Below, piece by piece: positions 15,480 to 23,246 of a stretch of DNA of 64,000 nt. Made by a program: the position numbers and the translations under genes. The stretch covers positions 434,001-498,000 of the forward strand of contig LNES01000003.1 in NCBI GenBank assembly GCA_001464115.1, in the 5' to 3' direction. The notes below the pieces were generated by a model. The model had not been told where the DNA came from and searched no databases. It was given only the letters and a program-made list of their open reading frames with translations. The DNA is from Chlamydiae bacterium Ga0074140 (lineage in GTDB: Bacteria > Chlamydiota > Chlamydiia > Chlamydiales > Rhabdochlamydiaceae). Positions within the stretch are counted from its first letter, which is position 1; every line of letters starts with the position of its first letter.

Positions 15480-16903
15480 CCTTTAATCACCAGATGGGGC
15501 TTGAGTCTTGCGACCATGTTCGCGAGCTTAGCCTCTTGTACGGCTGCGACAACCTCGTCGACATCTTTGTAGGCATCAGGCATTTCTTCAGCAATGGTGC
15601 GCTTCGAGGTGGCCATCACGGTTACTCCTTGCTCACGCATGTAATGGATTGGATCGCGTCCGCGCCAGGAGGCCATCGATTTCACGCGGCTTCGTGCACG
15701 TCCAGCCCCATGGCAGCAGCTGCACCAGGTGAGGGGATTGCCGAGGCCTACCATGAGATGGCTAGCTCTTCCCATATCACCCGGAACAAGCACCGGTTGT
15801 CCTGTTTTTTGAAAGATGGGGGCGAGTTCGGAAGCACCAGGTCCAAAAGCGCGTGTGGCCCCCTTGCGATGAACGCAGACGCGTCTTTTCTTTCCTTCGA
15901 CCTCATACTCTTCGAATTTTGCGATGTTGTGGCAGACGTCATAGAGAAGGCGGATCTTTTCAGGGGAGATATTGAGCACATCTTTAAAAGCTTGTCTTAC
16001 CTCGTGCAAGATCTGTTGACGGTTGTTGAACGCGAAGTTGGCCGCAGCGGCCATCGCGGCGAAATAGTTTTGACCATGTGTGCTTTTGATCGGGGCGGCA
16101 ACAAGCTGCCTGTCGGGGAGCCCTTCCGCGTAGCCCTGTTTCACAAAGATATTGAGTGTGTCTTGGCAGACCTGGTGACCGAAACCGCGCGATCCTGAGT
16201 GGATAAGAAGATAAGCCTGCCCTTCTTCAACGTTCCACTTCTTTGCAATCTCAGGTAGAAAGATTTTCTCTACCTTGCCAATTTCGACAAAATGGTTGCC
16301 AGAGCCGATGGAGCCGAGCTGATCTTTCCCACGCTGCTTGGCGGAGCTCGAGATCACATCCGGATCAGCGCCGTCGATCATGCCATTACTTTCAATATGC
16401 TCGAGGTCGAGAGGAAAGCCATAGCCGTGTTCGACCGACCAGCGAGCTCCTTGTTTTAAGAGCTCAGAATAGTCGCGTTCGCTTAAGCCGCGCACACCTC
16501 GATGGCCACGGCCGACGCCCGACGGAACCAGCATAAAAATCTTCTGCAAAAGCTCCTGCTTGATCCTCTCGCTCCAATTGTCATATTTGTCTGGGATGAG
16601 AGCGAGGCGCACCCCGCAGTTGATGTCGTAGCCGACACCACCAGGGCTGATCACTCCATGCTCTGCATCCATTGCTGCAACGCCTCCGATAGGAAAACCA
16701 TAACCCCAATGGATGTCTGGCATCGCGATGCTATAACCGACGATGCCCGGAAGATGCGCGACGTTGCGCACCTGCTCGAGAGGTTTATCAAAATCAACCT
16801 CTTCCAAAATCTTCTGTGTGGCAATGATCAAACCGGGAACGCGCATGCCGCCCTCCTGCGGAAGGAGATAGGTGGCGGGACCGATTTTTTTTAGGTTATA
16901 CAT
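15476..16903 (-). CDS. rtcB: RNA-splicing ligase RtcB
   Basis: A 475-aa protein that joins 2',3'-cyclic-phosphate or 3'-phosphate RNA ends to 5'-OH ends using GTP and Mn2+. Catalytic elements are complete: GGVGYDINCGVRL (D93, C96), SGNHFVEIG (H204), LIHSGSRGFGHQ (H235), PGDMGRASHL, and SCCHGAGRARSR with the guanylated His at H398. Length is typical of the family. It is the last gene of a minus-strand operon and overlaps the 2H-archease fusion by 8 bases. RtcB heals tRNA or rRNA cuts made by ribotoxins in some bacteria and splices tRNA in archaea; which applies here is unknown. Confidence 0.96.
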   Translation of the reverse strand: MYNLKKIGPATYLLPQEGGMRVPGLIIATQKILEEVDFDKPLEQVRNVAHLPGIVGYSIAMPDIHWGYGFPIGGVAAMDAEHGVISPGGVGYDINCGVRLALIPDKYDNWSERIKQELLQKIFMLVPSGVGRGHRGVRGLSERDYSELLKQGARWSVEHGYGFPLDLEHIESNGMIDGADPDVISSSAKQRGKDQLGSIGSGNHFVEIGKVEKIFLPEIAKKWNVEEGQAYLLIHSGSRGFGHQVCQDTLNIFVKQGYAEGLPDRQLVAAPIKSTHGQNYFAAMAAAANFAFNNRQQILHEVRQAFKDVLNISPEKIRLLYDVCHNIAKFEEYEVEGKKRRVCVHRKGATRAFGPGASELAPIFQKTGQPVLVPGDMGRASHLMVGLGNPLTWCSCCHGAGRARSRVKSMASWRGRDPIHYMREQGVTVMATSKRTIAEEMPDAYKDVDEVVAAVQEAKLANMVARLKPHLVIKG

Positions 16904-17696
16904 CGACGATCATCTCCCATTCCAAGAGGGAATCTCTTTGTTTCACACTACCATGGAAGCTCACTGCCTTGAAAGGGGTGCCGATCTCCTCGTCCGCTTT
17001 TGCAACAAGCTCGTTCAATGCGATCACGATATCGTCGAGCGAGTGCTCGATTGAATCCGCTGAGATGTATTTCAAAATGGGGGGATATTTGAAGGCGAGG
17101 GCCATTTTCGCATGAAGATGGATCTGGTGTAGATCTTCACCAAAAATGCGAAAGGCGATATCTGCCGTGTGTTCTAGCTCTTCGAATGGAACATGAAGAG
17201 GATGGGTCCAAAGGGGTTGATAGGTCAAATTCCCGACGCTTTCATAAAGATGAATAGCGGACACGAAAAGAGGAATCTCTTCATGCACCTCTTTCCACTC
17301 TGCTTTAGAAAACGGCGCGCGTGCGATTGTGACATGAGGAAGAAAGGGTCGTTCATCAACCGGATACTTCTGCTCTTTGAGCCAAGCGAGTAGGTTTTTT
17401 TGATACGCATGCAAAAGATCATCTCCATGAAACAGCTCGACATGAGCAGCGACAACATGCGGTTCTCGCTCTGGAAGAAAGAGCAGACGATCTGCCCTTC
17501 CCACAAGCCCAACGTGAAATCCTGGTCGTGGAATTGAAGAGAGTCGAGCTTGCAACTTTGCAAATGATGTTTCTCCCAAAAATGCGAGCGTCATATGACG
17601 CGCCTTTTCATCTAGGAGGCGTCCATCAGGTAGCTCCTTGGGCCAAGCAGCTGTGATCTCGGCACCAAAAAACAGCCTTTTCTTTTCTTCTTTCAT
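16896..17696 (-). CDS. 2H phosphoesterase fused to a shortened archease domain
   Basis: A 266-aa two-domain protein. Residues 1-165 are a 2H phosphoesterase (ThpR/LigT-like 2'-5' RNA ligase or cyclic phosphodiesterase) with both catalytic motifs: HMTLAF (H34) and HVTIAR (H121). Residues 170-266 resemble archease, the RtcB cofactor. FEELEHTADIAFRIFGEDLH contains the EHTAD motif (H176, D179), followed by LDDIVIALNELVAKAD and a C-terminal WEMIVDV with the terminal metal-ligand Asp (D265). Archeases are usually about 140 residues; this one is about 97, lacking part of the central sheet. The start overlaps the TpsB stop by one base (TAATG) and the stop overlaps rtcB. The archease call rests on these motifs plus the rtcB neighbour. 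Confidence 0.85.
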   Translation of the reverse strand: MKEEKKRLFFGAEITAAWPKELPDGRLLDEKARHMTLAFLGETSFAKLQARLSSIPRPGFHVGLVGRADRLLFLPEREPHVVAAHVELFHGDDLLHAYQKNLLAWLKEQKYPVDERPFLPHVTIARAPFSKAEWKEVHEEIPLFVSAIHLYESVGNLTYQPLWTHPLHVPFEELEHTADIAFRIFGEDLHQIHLHAKMALAFKYPPILKYISADSIEHSLDDIVIALNELVAKADEEIGTPFKAVSFHGSVKQRDSLLEWEMIVDV

Positions 17697-19330
17697 TAGT
17701 AGCTCGCAATGAAGCCGAAGTTGACTTTGCTGAGTCCTGGATCGCCCAAGTTTGTCTGGTGGAGCTTAAAACCCCAGTCGACACGGACGGAGAGATAGGG
17801 GTTAATCATGTAGCGGAGGCCAGGACCTGCTCCTAAAAGGTACTCCGATTTTCTGTCATCGGGAAGGGGCTTGTGGTTGCGGCCAACACCATAATCGACA
17901 AAACCGATCACGTAGAGTTCATCTTTAAGCTTTTTGAAGAGATGGAAGCCAAAAGAACGGACTTCGAAGTTGGCAACGAAGGCGTTATCCACGTTGAGCT
18001 CGCGTTCGTTGTATCCACGCACCGTGTTGTACCCGCCGATGCCGAACTGCTCGCTGGGAAGTAGGTTTTGCGAGGAGTATTGTCCACGCAGGAGAAGCGA
18101 GATCGAAAAATTCGCTGGGAAGCGATAGACGTCGCCGAGGGTCATTCTCCCGTAAATATAACGGTTTTTAGCACCTGCCCGGAGATTTTCAAAGTCTGAA
18201 TTGCTCTGGTTCGGAAACACCTTTCCCGGAGATCCAAATGCTTCCAGCGCAAGAGAGAATTTGTGGTGAGTTGTCTGTTTTCCGTGGTTATAACCCGCGA
18301 CGAGTTGAGAGATGTTCACCGTCTTCGTAATGATCGGGATCGTGTCGTCACTGACGAACTCTAAGTTGTTGTTGGTGTTTTTGAAATCAAATCCGAAAAG
18401 GAACTCTTTTAATGAGGAGCGGTAGAGTTTTCCAAGAGGAATGTAGTAGCGGAAGCTCCCTTGAGCGCTATGTCCATGACTTTTAAATTTACCGAAAGAC
18501 TCATGCTCTGTCTTAAGGTCGGGATGCACAGTTGAATAACCCCCGAATATCACGAACGCGTGGTGCCAGGAGAGGGGAGCCTCGTAGTTGATTGTATGGG
18601 CTTGAAAATCGTGAAAATCGGAGGAGGTTGTGTACTGATAATTGAGAATGTGATCGCAACCGAATGCATTTCCCCAATTGAACCCCGCAAACCAGCGATT
18701 ATTTCCCGTTGCGTCGTTTCCGGTATTATCACCGCCCGCATAGACGCGGAGCGGAAAGCGATCTTTTGTCACAAGCTCGATATCGGTCGTGCCCTCCTCC
18801 GCTCCAGGTTTCAAGAGCAGGTCTGTTTTGCGGAAGGGGTTGCGGTTCATCCAGGTGACATCGGTGAGAAGGGTGTCATTGGAGATCGCCTCTCCGGGTT
18901 CGATGTCGAGGTAGCTTTGGAGAAGCTCATTTTTAAACCAGCGATTTCCAGAACATGAAACCTTGCCGATCTTTGCTTCGATAACGATCACTTCAACGAT
19001 GCCGTCTGTGATGTCCTGTTCGGGAATGGTGACGTTAACAACGGGCCTTCCATGGTCGCGGAAGTAGCGGATGATCGTCTGCTTGATTTCTGTTAGAAGT
19101 TCTGGGGTGATCGGTTTTCCCAGGCAAAGTTTAGCGAGCTTTTCTTCGAGCGGCTTTGCCCCGCCTGGAATGGCGAGGTTGCGTGTTGTGACGCCAGAAG
19201 CATCTGTACTTTTCTCCTCTTCCTCGGGCAAGAGCAGAAGAGCTTTAAGGGGAGGGGAGGAGGTCATCTCTTCAGAAAAAAGAGAAAGAGAGGAAAAAAG
19301 AAGTAGCGCCGTGGCCGTAAACTTTTTCAT
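17696..19330 (-). CDS. Two-partner secretion outer-membrane transporter (TpsB, ShlB/FhaC family)
   Basis: A 544-aa protein with a signal peptide (MKKFTATALLLFSSLSLFSE), a POTRA-like region (about residues 60-200, including DHGRPVVNVTIPEQDITDGI and VEVIVIEAKIG) and a C-terminal barrel of alternating strands. GGYNTVRGYNERE carries the conserved RGY of loop L6 in the Omp85/TpsB family. The last residues end in an aromatic (GFIASY). The family threads an unfolded TpsA partner across the outer membrane. Its ATG shares one base with the stop of the tpsA gene (TGATG), a genuine TpsA-TpsB pair. Two-partner secretion is not part of the Chlamydiaceae repertoire. Confidence 0.93.
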   Translation of the reverse strand: MKKFTATALLLFSSLSLFSEEMTSSPPLKALLLLPEEEEKSTDASGVTTRNLAIPGGAKPLEEKLAKLCLGKPITPELLTEIKQTIIRYFRDHGRPVVNVTIPEQDITDGIVEVIVIEAKIGKVSCSGNRWFKNELLQSYLDIEPGEAISNDTLLTDVTWMNRNPFRKTDLLLKPGAEEGTTDIELVTKDRFPLRVYAGGDNTGNDATGNNRWFAGFNWGNAFGCDHILNYQYTTSSDFHDFQAHTINYEAPLSWHHAFVIFGGYSTVHPDLKTEHESFGKFKSHGHSAQGSFRYYIPLGKLYRSSLKEFLFGFDFKNTNNNLEFVSDDTIPIITKTVNISQLVAGYNHGKQTTHHKFSLALEAFGSPGKVFPNQSNSDFENLRAGAKNRYIYGRMTLGDVYRFPANFSISLLLRGQYSSQNLLPSEQFGIGGYNTVRGYNERELNVDNAFVANFEVRSFGFHLFKKLKDELYVIGFVDYGVGRNHKPLPDDRKSEYLLGAGPGLRYMINPYLSVRVDWGFKLHQTNLGDPGLSKVNFGFIASY

Positions 19331-21195
19331 CAGAGGAGTTTTCGCAGTTTCCCGCAGCTGTTTTTGTACGTTTTTCGAAGCATGCGATAAGAGCGATCAG
19401 CAGGAGGTTCTGTGTGTAATTTGGCGTATGCTTTTTTGTCATAACCCAGCAGAAAACGGCGTTGAACATAGAAAAACTCGTCAAAGTCTTTCAGATCCTG
19501 GAAGAACTCTGTTGTGGCGATGATAAAAAGATCGGTGATGCGGGGGCTCACCCACACATCCTTGTAAAAGATCGTGAAAGGGACTCCGCCTGACGCGCTG
19601 AAAAAATAGATACCCCAAACCTCCTCCGCCGAAGGGGAGAGTTCGGCTCCAGGAGTAAAGGAGACGAGATTTAGAGAGCCCTCAAGTGTATTGTTAGATT
19701 GTCTGACAGTAAAAATGCGCAGGGTTTCACCCTGCATCCGTGTATTCTGTCCCATAAAAAGAGCACCCGGACCCACAAGAGGAGGGGTGGAAAAGAGGTT
19801 GTCGACAACGACCGTCACATCCTTAGTAGCACCCAGAGCGGCGTATCCTGCCCCGAGGGAGTCGAGGGAGAGGTGCCTTCCTGTGACGACGGACAAACTA
19901 CCCTTAGAAAAAATATACGCGCGACCAGAGCTCTCAGCTCCTCCCAGAAGAAAGGCATCTTGTCCTGCTGTTATCGAGATTCTTCCTGCAGGGTCGCTTG
20001 TTGTGATTTGTGCAGTGCGTTTATCGGAGGCGGTAAGGAAAAGATCTCGCCCCGTTGTGATGGTGATGGGACCCTGACTGTCGATACGACTATGAAATTT
20101 TTGCGTGCCGCTTCCCAACTGCAGATCTCTTGCAGCATGAATTTTCGTGGGGGCTCCTCCCTGCGCTTTTACGGCTCCGTATAGATTTATATCTCCCTCT
20201 GCTGTTTCCATCGAAATTGTCGCTCCTTCAGAAAACAGGGAAAATCCATCGTGAATGGTGAGATTGTCTTGTGCTTTTAGGGAAACAAGAGCGGGTGTAT
20301 CAGACTGCAGGAGAATAGACCCCTTCGTGGCATCCTCACTTCCAAAAACAACAGTGTTTCCGGAAATTTTAACCTCGTTTCCATCGGTCGAGATCGAGCC
20401 TTTTGAGTGGACGCCTCCTTTTTCAGAAACTAAAAAGATTCTTCCCTGTCTCTCTGCAATACTAAGAGCATCGATCTTTCCCGATTGGTTGATGGCAAAA
20501 GCGTAGGGGTTTCCCTCCGCTTTCAGCTCCACTTGCAGAGCAGAGATCTCTCCTGTATTCATCACAAGATCATCAGATTGTTCTATCTGAGGGTGGATAT
20601 AAATTCTCTCCTGGCCGGCAGGCTTGAGAAGAATCTCTTTTGCAGCTCCGAGAACGGCTGTTCCGCGTGGTGCAGTGATCGATCCTAGATTTTCCACGCA
20701 TCTAGCGAGCAGAACGACATCGCCATCCCAGGCGTTGATCGTTCCCAAGTTGACGATGATCCCATCTGAAGATCCCTTAAAGAGGAGCTCTTTCCGTTCC
20801 ATGAAATCGTGATCGGAAAGGTCGAGTGTCGATGCAACGAAGTAAGCAGTATCGATTTTTGCACCCTCGCCAACAAGCACTCCGCGCGGATTGATCAGAA
20901 AAACTCTTCCATTGGATTCGAGCGTTCCCAGAATATGAGAGGTGATTTCGCCTGTCACTCGATTGAGCACCATCGAATGACTATTCGGTTGGATAAATTG
21001 TGTGGTTTCGTTTGCACCAATCGAAAAATCTTTCCAGTGGATGATCGCCTTATCGCTTGCCGTGATCGAAAGTTTTGCAGCATCAGCCTGCTCAAAATTC
21101 ACCTCACCTGCGACCACAACAGGATCCTGCGGGTTGGCGAAACAGAGAGAGAAGGGAATCAGCGACAAAGCGCATAGCAGGCGGTGGCGTTGCAT
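19330..21195 (-). CDS. Two-partner secretion exoprotein (TpsA, FHA/haemagglutinin type)
   Basis: A 621-aa protein with a signal peptide (MQRHRLLCALSLIPFSLCFA) followed by a canonical TPS domain (about residues 25-200). Landmarks are FIQPNSHSMVLNRVTGEI, ILGTLESNGRVFLINPRG (the NPNG-type motif, here NPRG) and YFVASTLDLS. Residues 200-500 are beta-helix-like repeats rich in G, S, T and V. The C-terminal 100 residues leave the repeat pattern (VWGIYFFSASGGVPFTIFYK and then a charged helical tail with a single Cys). It is small for a TpsA and has no VENN motif, so it is not an obvious CdiA. Function could be adhesion or delivery of the C-terminal domain. First gene of the four-gene operon. Confidence 0.93.
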   Translation of the reverse strand: MQRHRLLCALSLIPFSLCFANPQDPVVVAGEVNFEQADAAKLSITASDKAIIHWKDFSIGANETTQFIQPNSHSMVLNRVTGEITSHILGTLESNGRVFLINPRGVLVGEGAKIDTAYFVASTLDLSDHDFMERKELLFKGSSDGIIVNLGTINAWDGDVVLLARCVENLGSITAPRGTAVLGAAKEILLKPAGQERIYIHPQIEQSDDLVMNTGEISALQVELKAEGNPYAFAINQSGKIDALSIAERQGRIFLVSEKGGVHSKGSISTDGNEVKISGNTVVFGSEDATKGSILLQSDTPALVSLKAQDNLTIHDGFSLFSEGATISMETAEGDINLYGAVKAQGGAPTKIHAARDLQLGSGTQKFHSRIDSQGPITITTGRDLFLTASDKRTAQITTSDPAGRISITAGQDAFLLGGAESSGRAYIFSKGSLSVVTGRHLSLDSLGAGYAALGATKDVTVVVDNLFSTPPLVGPGALFMGQNTRMQGETLRIFTVRQSNNTLEGSLNLVSFTPGAELSPSAEEVWGIYFFSASGGVPFTIFYKDVWVSPRITDLFIIATTEFFQDLKDFDEFFYVQRRFLLGYDKKAYAKLHTEPPADRSYRMLRKTYKNSCGKLRKLL

Positions 21196-21260
21196 AATCC
21201 GATCTTATCAAAAAGCAATTTTCCCGAAAGAAGAACAATATGAAGGATTGCAAACAACCA

Positions 21261-21656
21261 AATAGACGTGCACGGACAAGTCCTTCGGCTCTCCTGTGCT
21301 TCGATTTCTCATTGCGGCTTGAAGCCATCGGCTGGAGCTTCGCTTCCCTCTCCACTCCTTCGTCGTGGAGCCTCTTCCAGCTTTGTTCCAGTACTAGGTT
21401 TAATTGCATTGAGCGTTCTATTTCTTAACTAGAACTGCGAGATGACTGCGACTACAACCCGAAGAGCCCAATGGCTCTTCGGGTTCGGAGCAGGAGCTAC
21501 AGAGCAGCCCGACGACTCAGATCGCCGAGCGGGGTAGTGCTTTGCACACCCCGCCTCCGAGCAGATGATTTTTCAAAGCGAGGTGAGGCGCAAGGGGGTC
21601 GCAGGGGGGGTGGGAGGGGGACACGAAGTGCTCCCCTCAACCCCCGACATGTCTAT
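21261..21656. repeat. Foldback intergenic repeat, copy R3 (inverted)
   Basis: Third copy, about 396 bp and shorter than the others. It begins AATAGACGTG (21261-21270) and ends GACATGTCTAT (21646-21656). Its modules lie in the opposite order to R1, R2 and R4: the Phe-Lys-rich module appears here as CAAAGCGAGGTGAGGCGCAA on the right. The central hairpin CCCGAAGAGCC-CA-ATGGCTCTTCGGG is at about 21459-21484. It fills the gap upstream of tpsA and downstream of the DUF4383-like gene. No gene is called within. Confidence 0.78.
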
Positions 21657-21694
21657 CTCTTTTTCTCGTACAGAGCTTTTTTTATCTCGACATT

Positions 21695-22057
21695 TTAGCG
21701 TTTGCCTTTGAGGGCAAAGCCGATGTAGAGAGAGACCACGCCAATCACGAGATGGAGCCATGCATCAGGGATATTGTTTGCAATGATCCCGAAGATGTAG
21801 CGCTCACCGTGAAAGAAACCCAAAATTCCTAGAACAACATAAACCACACCGAAGATGCGGAAAAAAGCTCTAGACATCTCTTTGCTTCTAAATCCCATCC
21901 AGAGAGCGATGACGCCCGTTAAGATGTGCACGTAGTTGTGTGCAGGATTTACGAGAAAGATATCAAAGAGGTAGCGGTGATGAGCGGTGGCGTCAAAGAA
22001 GCCTAAAACGCCCAGCAGGATAAAACCGATACCAAATAGGATAGCAAGCATTTTCAT
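21695..22057 (-). CDS. Four-helix membrane protein (DUF4383-like)
   Basis: A 120-aa integral membrane protein with four hydrophobic helices: ILFGIGFILLGVLGFF; a helix after NPAHNYVHILTGVIALWMGF; FGVVYVVLGILGFF; and LHLVIGVVSLYIGFAL. Two matching N-P-A-H / D-A-W-L-H half repeats suggest an internal duplication, as in the DUF4383 family. The start is chosen at the ATG with GGAGG eight bases upstream. It is monocistronic, ends just beyond repeat R3 and diverges from the epimerase gene. No function is known to me. Confidence 0.8.
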   Translation of the reverse strand: MKMLAILFGIGFILLGVLGFFDATAHHRYLFDIFLVNPAHNYVHILTGVIALWMGFRSKEMSRAFFRIFGVVYVVLGILGFFHGERYIFGIIANNIPDAWLHLVIGVVSLYIGFALKGKR

Positions 22058-22175
22058 AATTTTGTCCTCCACTTCTCTCCATAGCCTCTCTTTTCAATAT
22101 CATCAATAAATTATTTTAATTTTTGCTTGAGAAGATGAGCGCCCTGTTGTAAATGGAAGATAAAAGGGAGTTTTT

Positions 22176-23246
22176 ATGAGTGAAAGACAGGTCGTTTTGA
22201 TCACGGGCTGCAGTGGTCGCATTGGATTTAAAGCGTGTGAGCGTTTTTCTAACGAGTTTGAGGTCGTTGGATTTGACGTGATTTTGGCAGGGAAGCTTCC
22301 CGACGTCGAATTCATGCTGGTCGATATTGCGAGCGATGCCAGCGTTGAAGAGGGTCTTCGTCAGGTGAAGGAGCGCTATGGAAATAGGATCGCCTCGGTG
22401 ATTCACCTCGCCGCCTACTACAACTTTGAAGGAGGATCCTATTCCAACTACGAACGCATCACGGTTCAGGGCACCCATAGACTGCTTAAAGGTCTGCAGA
22501 ATTTTGAGGTCGAGCAATTCATCTTTTCGAGCACCATGCTCGTGCATGAGCCCTGCCAAGTTGGGCAGCGGATCAATGAGGATTGGCCTGTTGTTCCAAA
22601 ATGGGCGTATCCCAGATCTAAGGTCGAAACAGAAGCTCTCATCAGTAAAGAACATGGCAACATTCCCTACCTGATTTTGCGCATCGCGGGTGTTTATGAC
22701 GATCATTGCCACTCAATTCCTCTCTCCAACCAGATCCAGCGCATTTATGAAAATCAGCTGGAAGGGCACCTCTTTTCAGGAGATATCACGCACGGCTCTG
22801 CTTTCGTGCATATGGATGATCTGATCGAAGCTCTCTGGCTCGCTGTGCAGAAACGCAAAACTCTCCCACAAGAGCTCGTTGTGCTCATTGGCGAAGAGGA
22901 GACGATGAGTTACGAGGCACTTCAAAACGAGATGGCAAAGCATATTCATGGTCATGCCTGGAAGACGTGGCGTGTACCAAAGCCGATTGCTAAATTGGGA
23001 GCCTGGTCGCAGGAGCATCTCCCTTTCCTTCCAAGATCTTTCATCAAGCCCTGGATGATCGATCTCGCAGATGACCATTATGCACTTGATATCACCCGTG
23101 CGAAGCAGTATCTCGGTTGGAAGCCAAATCACTCATTACGCAAAACTCTACCTATCATGATTGGTGAGCTCAAGAACGATCCTCTCACCTGGTATGACGA
23201 AAATAAACTGAAAACGCCCAGCTGGCTCTTGAGAAAATCTGCATGA
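22176..23246 (+). CDS. NAD-dependent sugar epimerase/dehydratase family protein (extended SDR)
   Basis: A 356-aa extended short-chain dehydrogenase. The N-terminal Rossmann motif is GCSGRIG (TGxxGxxG type). A catalytic FSSTMLVHEP stretch and YPRSKVETE (Y-x-x-x-K) follow, and then the substrate domain with RIAGVYDD. The fold matches nucleotide-sugar 4-epimerases and dehydratases, but the exact substrate cannot be read. GGGAG precedes the ATG. The stop overlaps the next gene by an ATGA, so it is co-translated with the SPW-VKOR membrane protein. Confidence 0.85.
   Translation: MSERQVVLITGCSGRIGFKACERFSNEFEVVGFDVILAGKLPDVEFMLVDIASDASVEEGLRQVKERYGNRIASVIHLAAYYNFEGGSYSNYERITVQGTHRLLKGLQNFEVEQFIFSSTMLVHEPCQVGQRINEDWPVVPKWAYPRSKVETEALISKEHGNIPYLILRIAGVYDDHCHSIPLSNQIQRIYENQLEGHLFSGDITHGSAFVHMDDLIEALWLAVQKRKTLPQELVVLIGEEETMSYEALQNEMAKHIHGHAWKTWRVPKPIAKLGAWSQEHLPFLPRSFIKPWMIDLADDHYALDITRAKQYLGWKPNHSLRKTLPIMIGELKNDPLTWYDENKLKTPSWLLRKSA

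Noticed and set aside
15344-16198. A 284-aa plus-strand frame opposite rtcB
   Set aside because: It is antisense to a fully conserved RtcB and has no recognisable domain or ribosome site.
19330-21195. TpsA as a CdiA contact-dependent inhibition toxin
   Set aside because: No VENN-type motif, far too short, and no immunity-sized gene directly after it. The link to RNA repair is kept only as a hypothesis.
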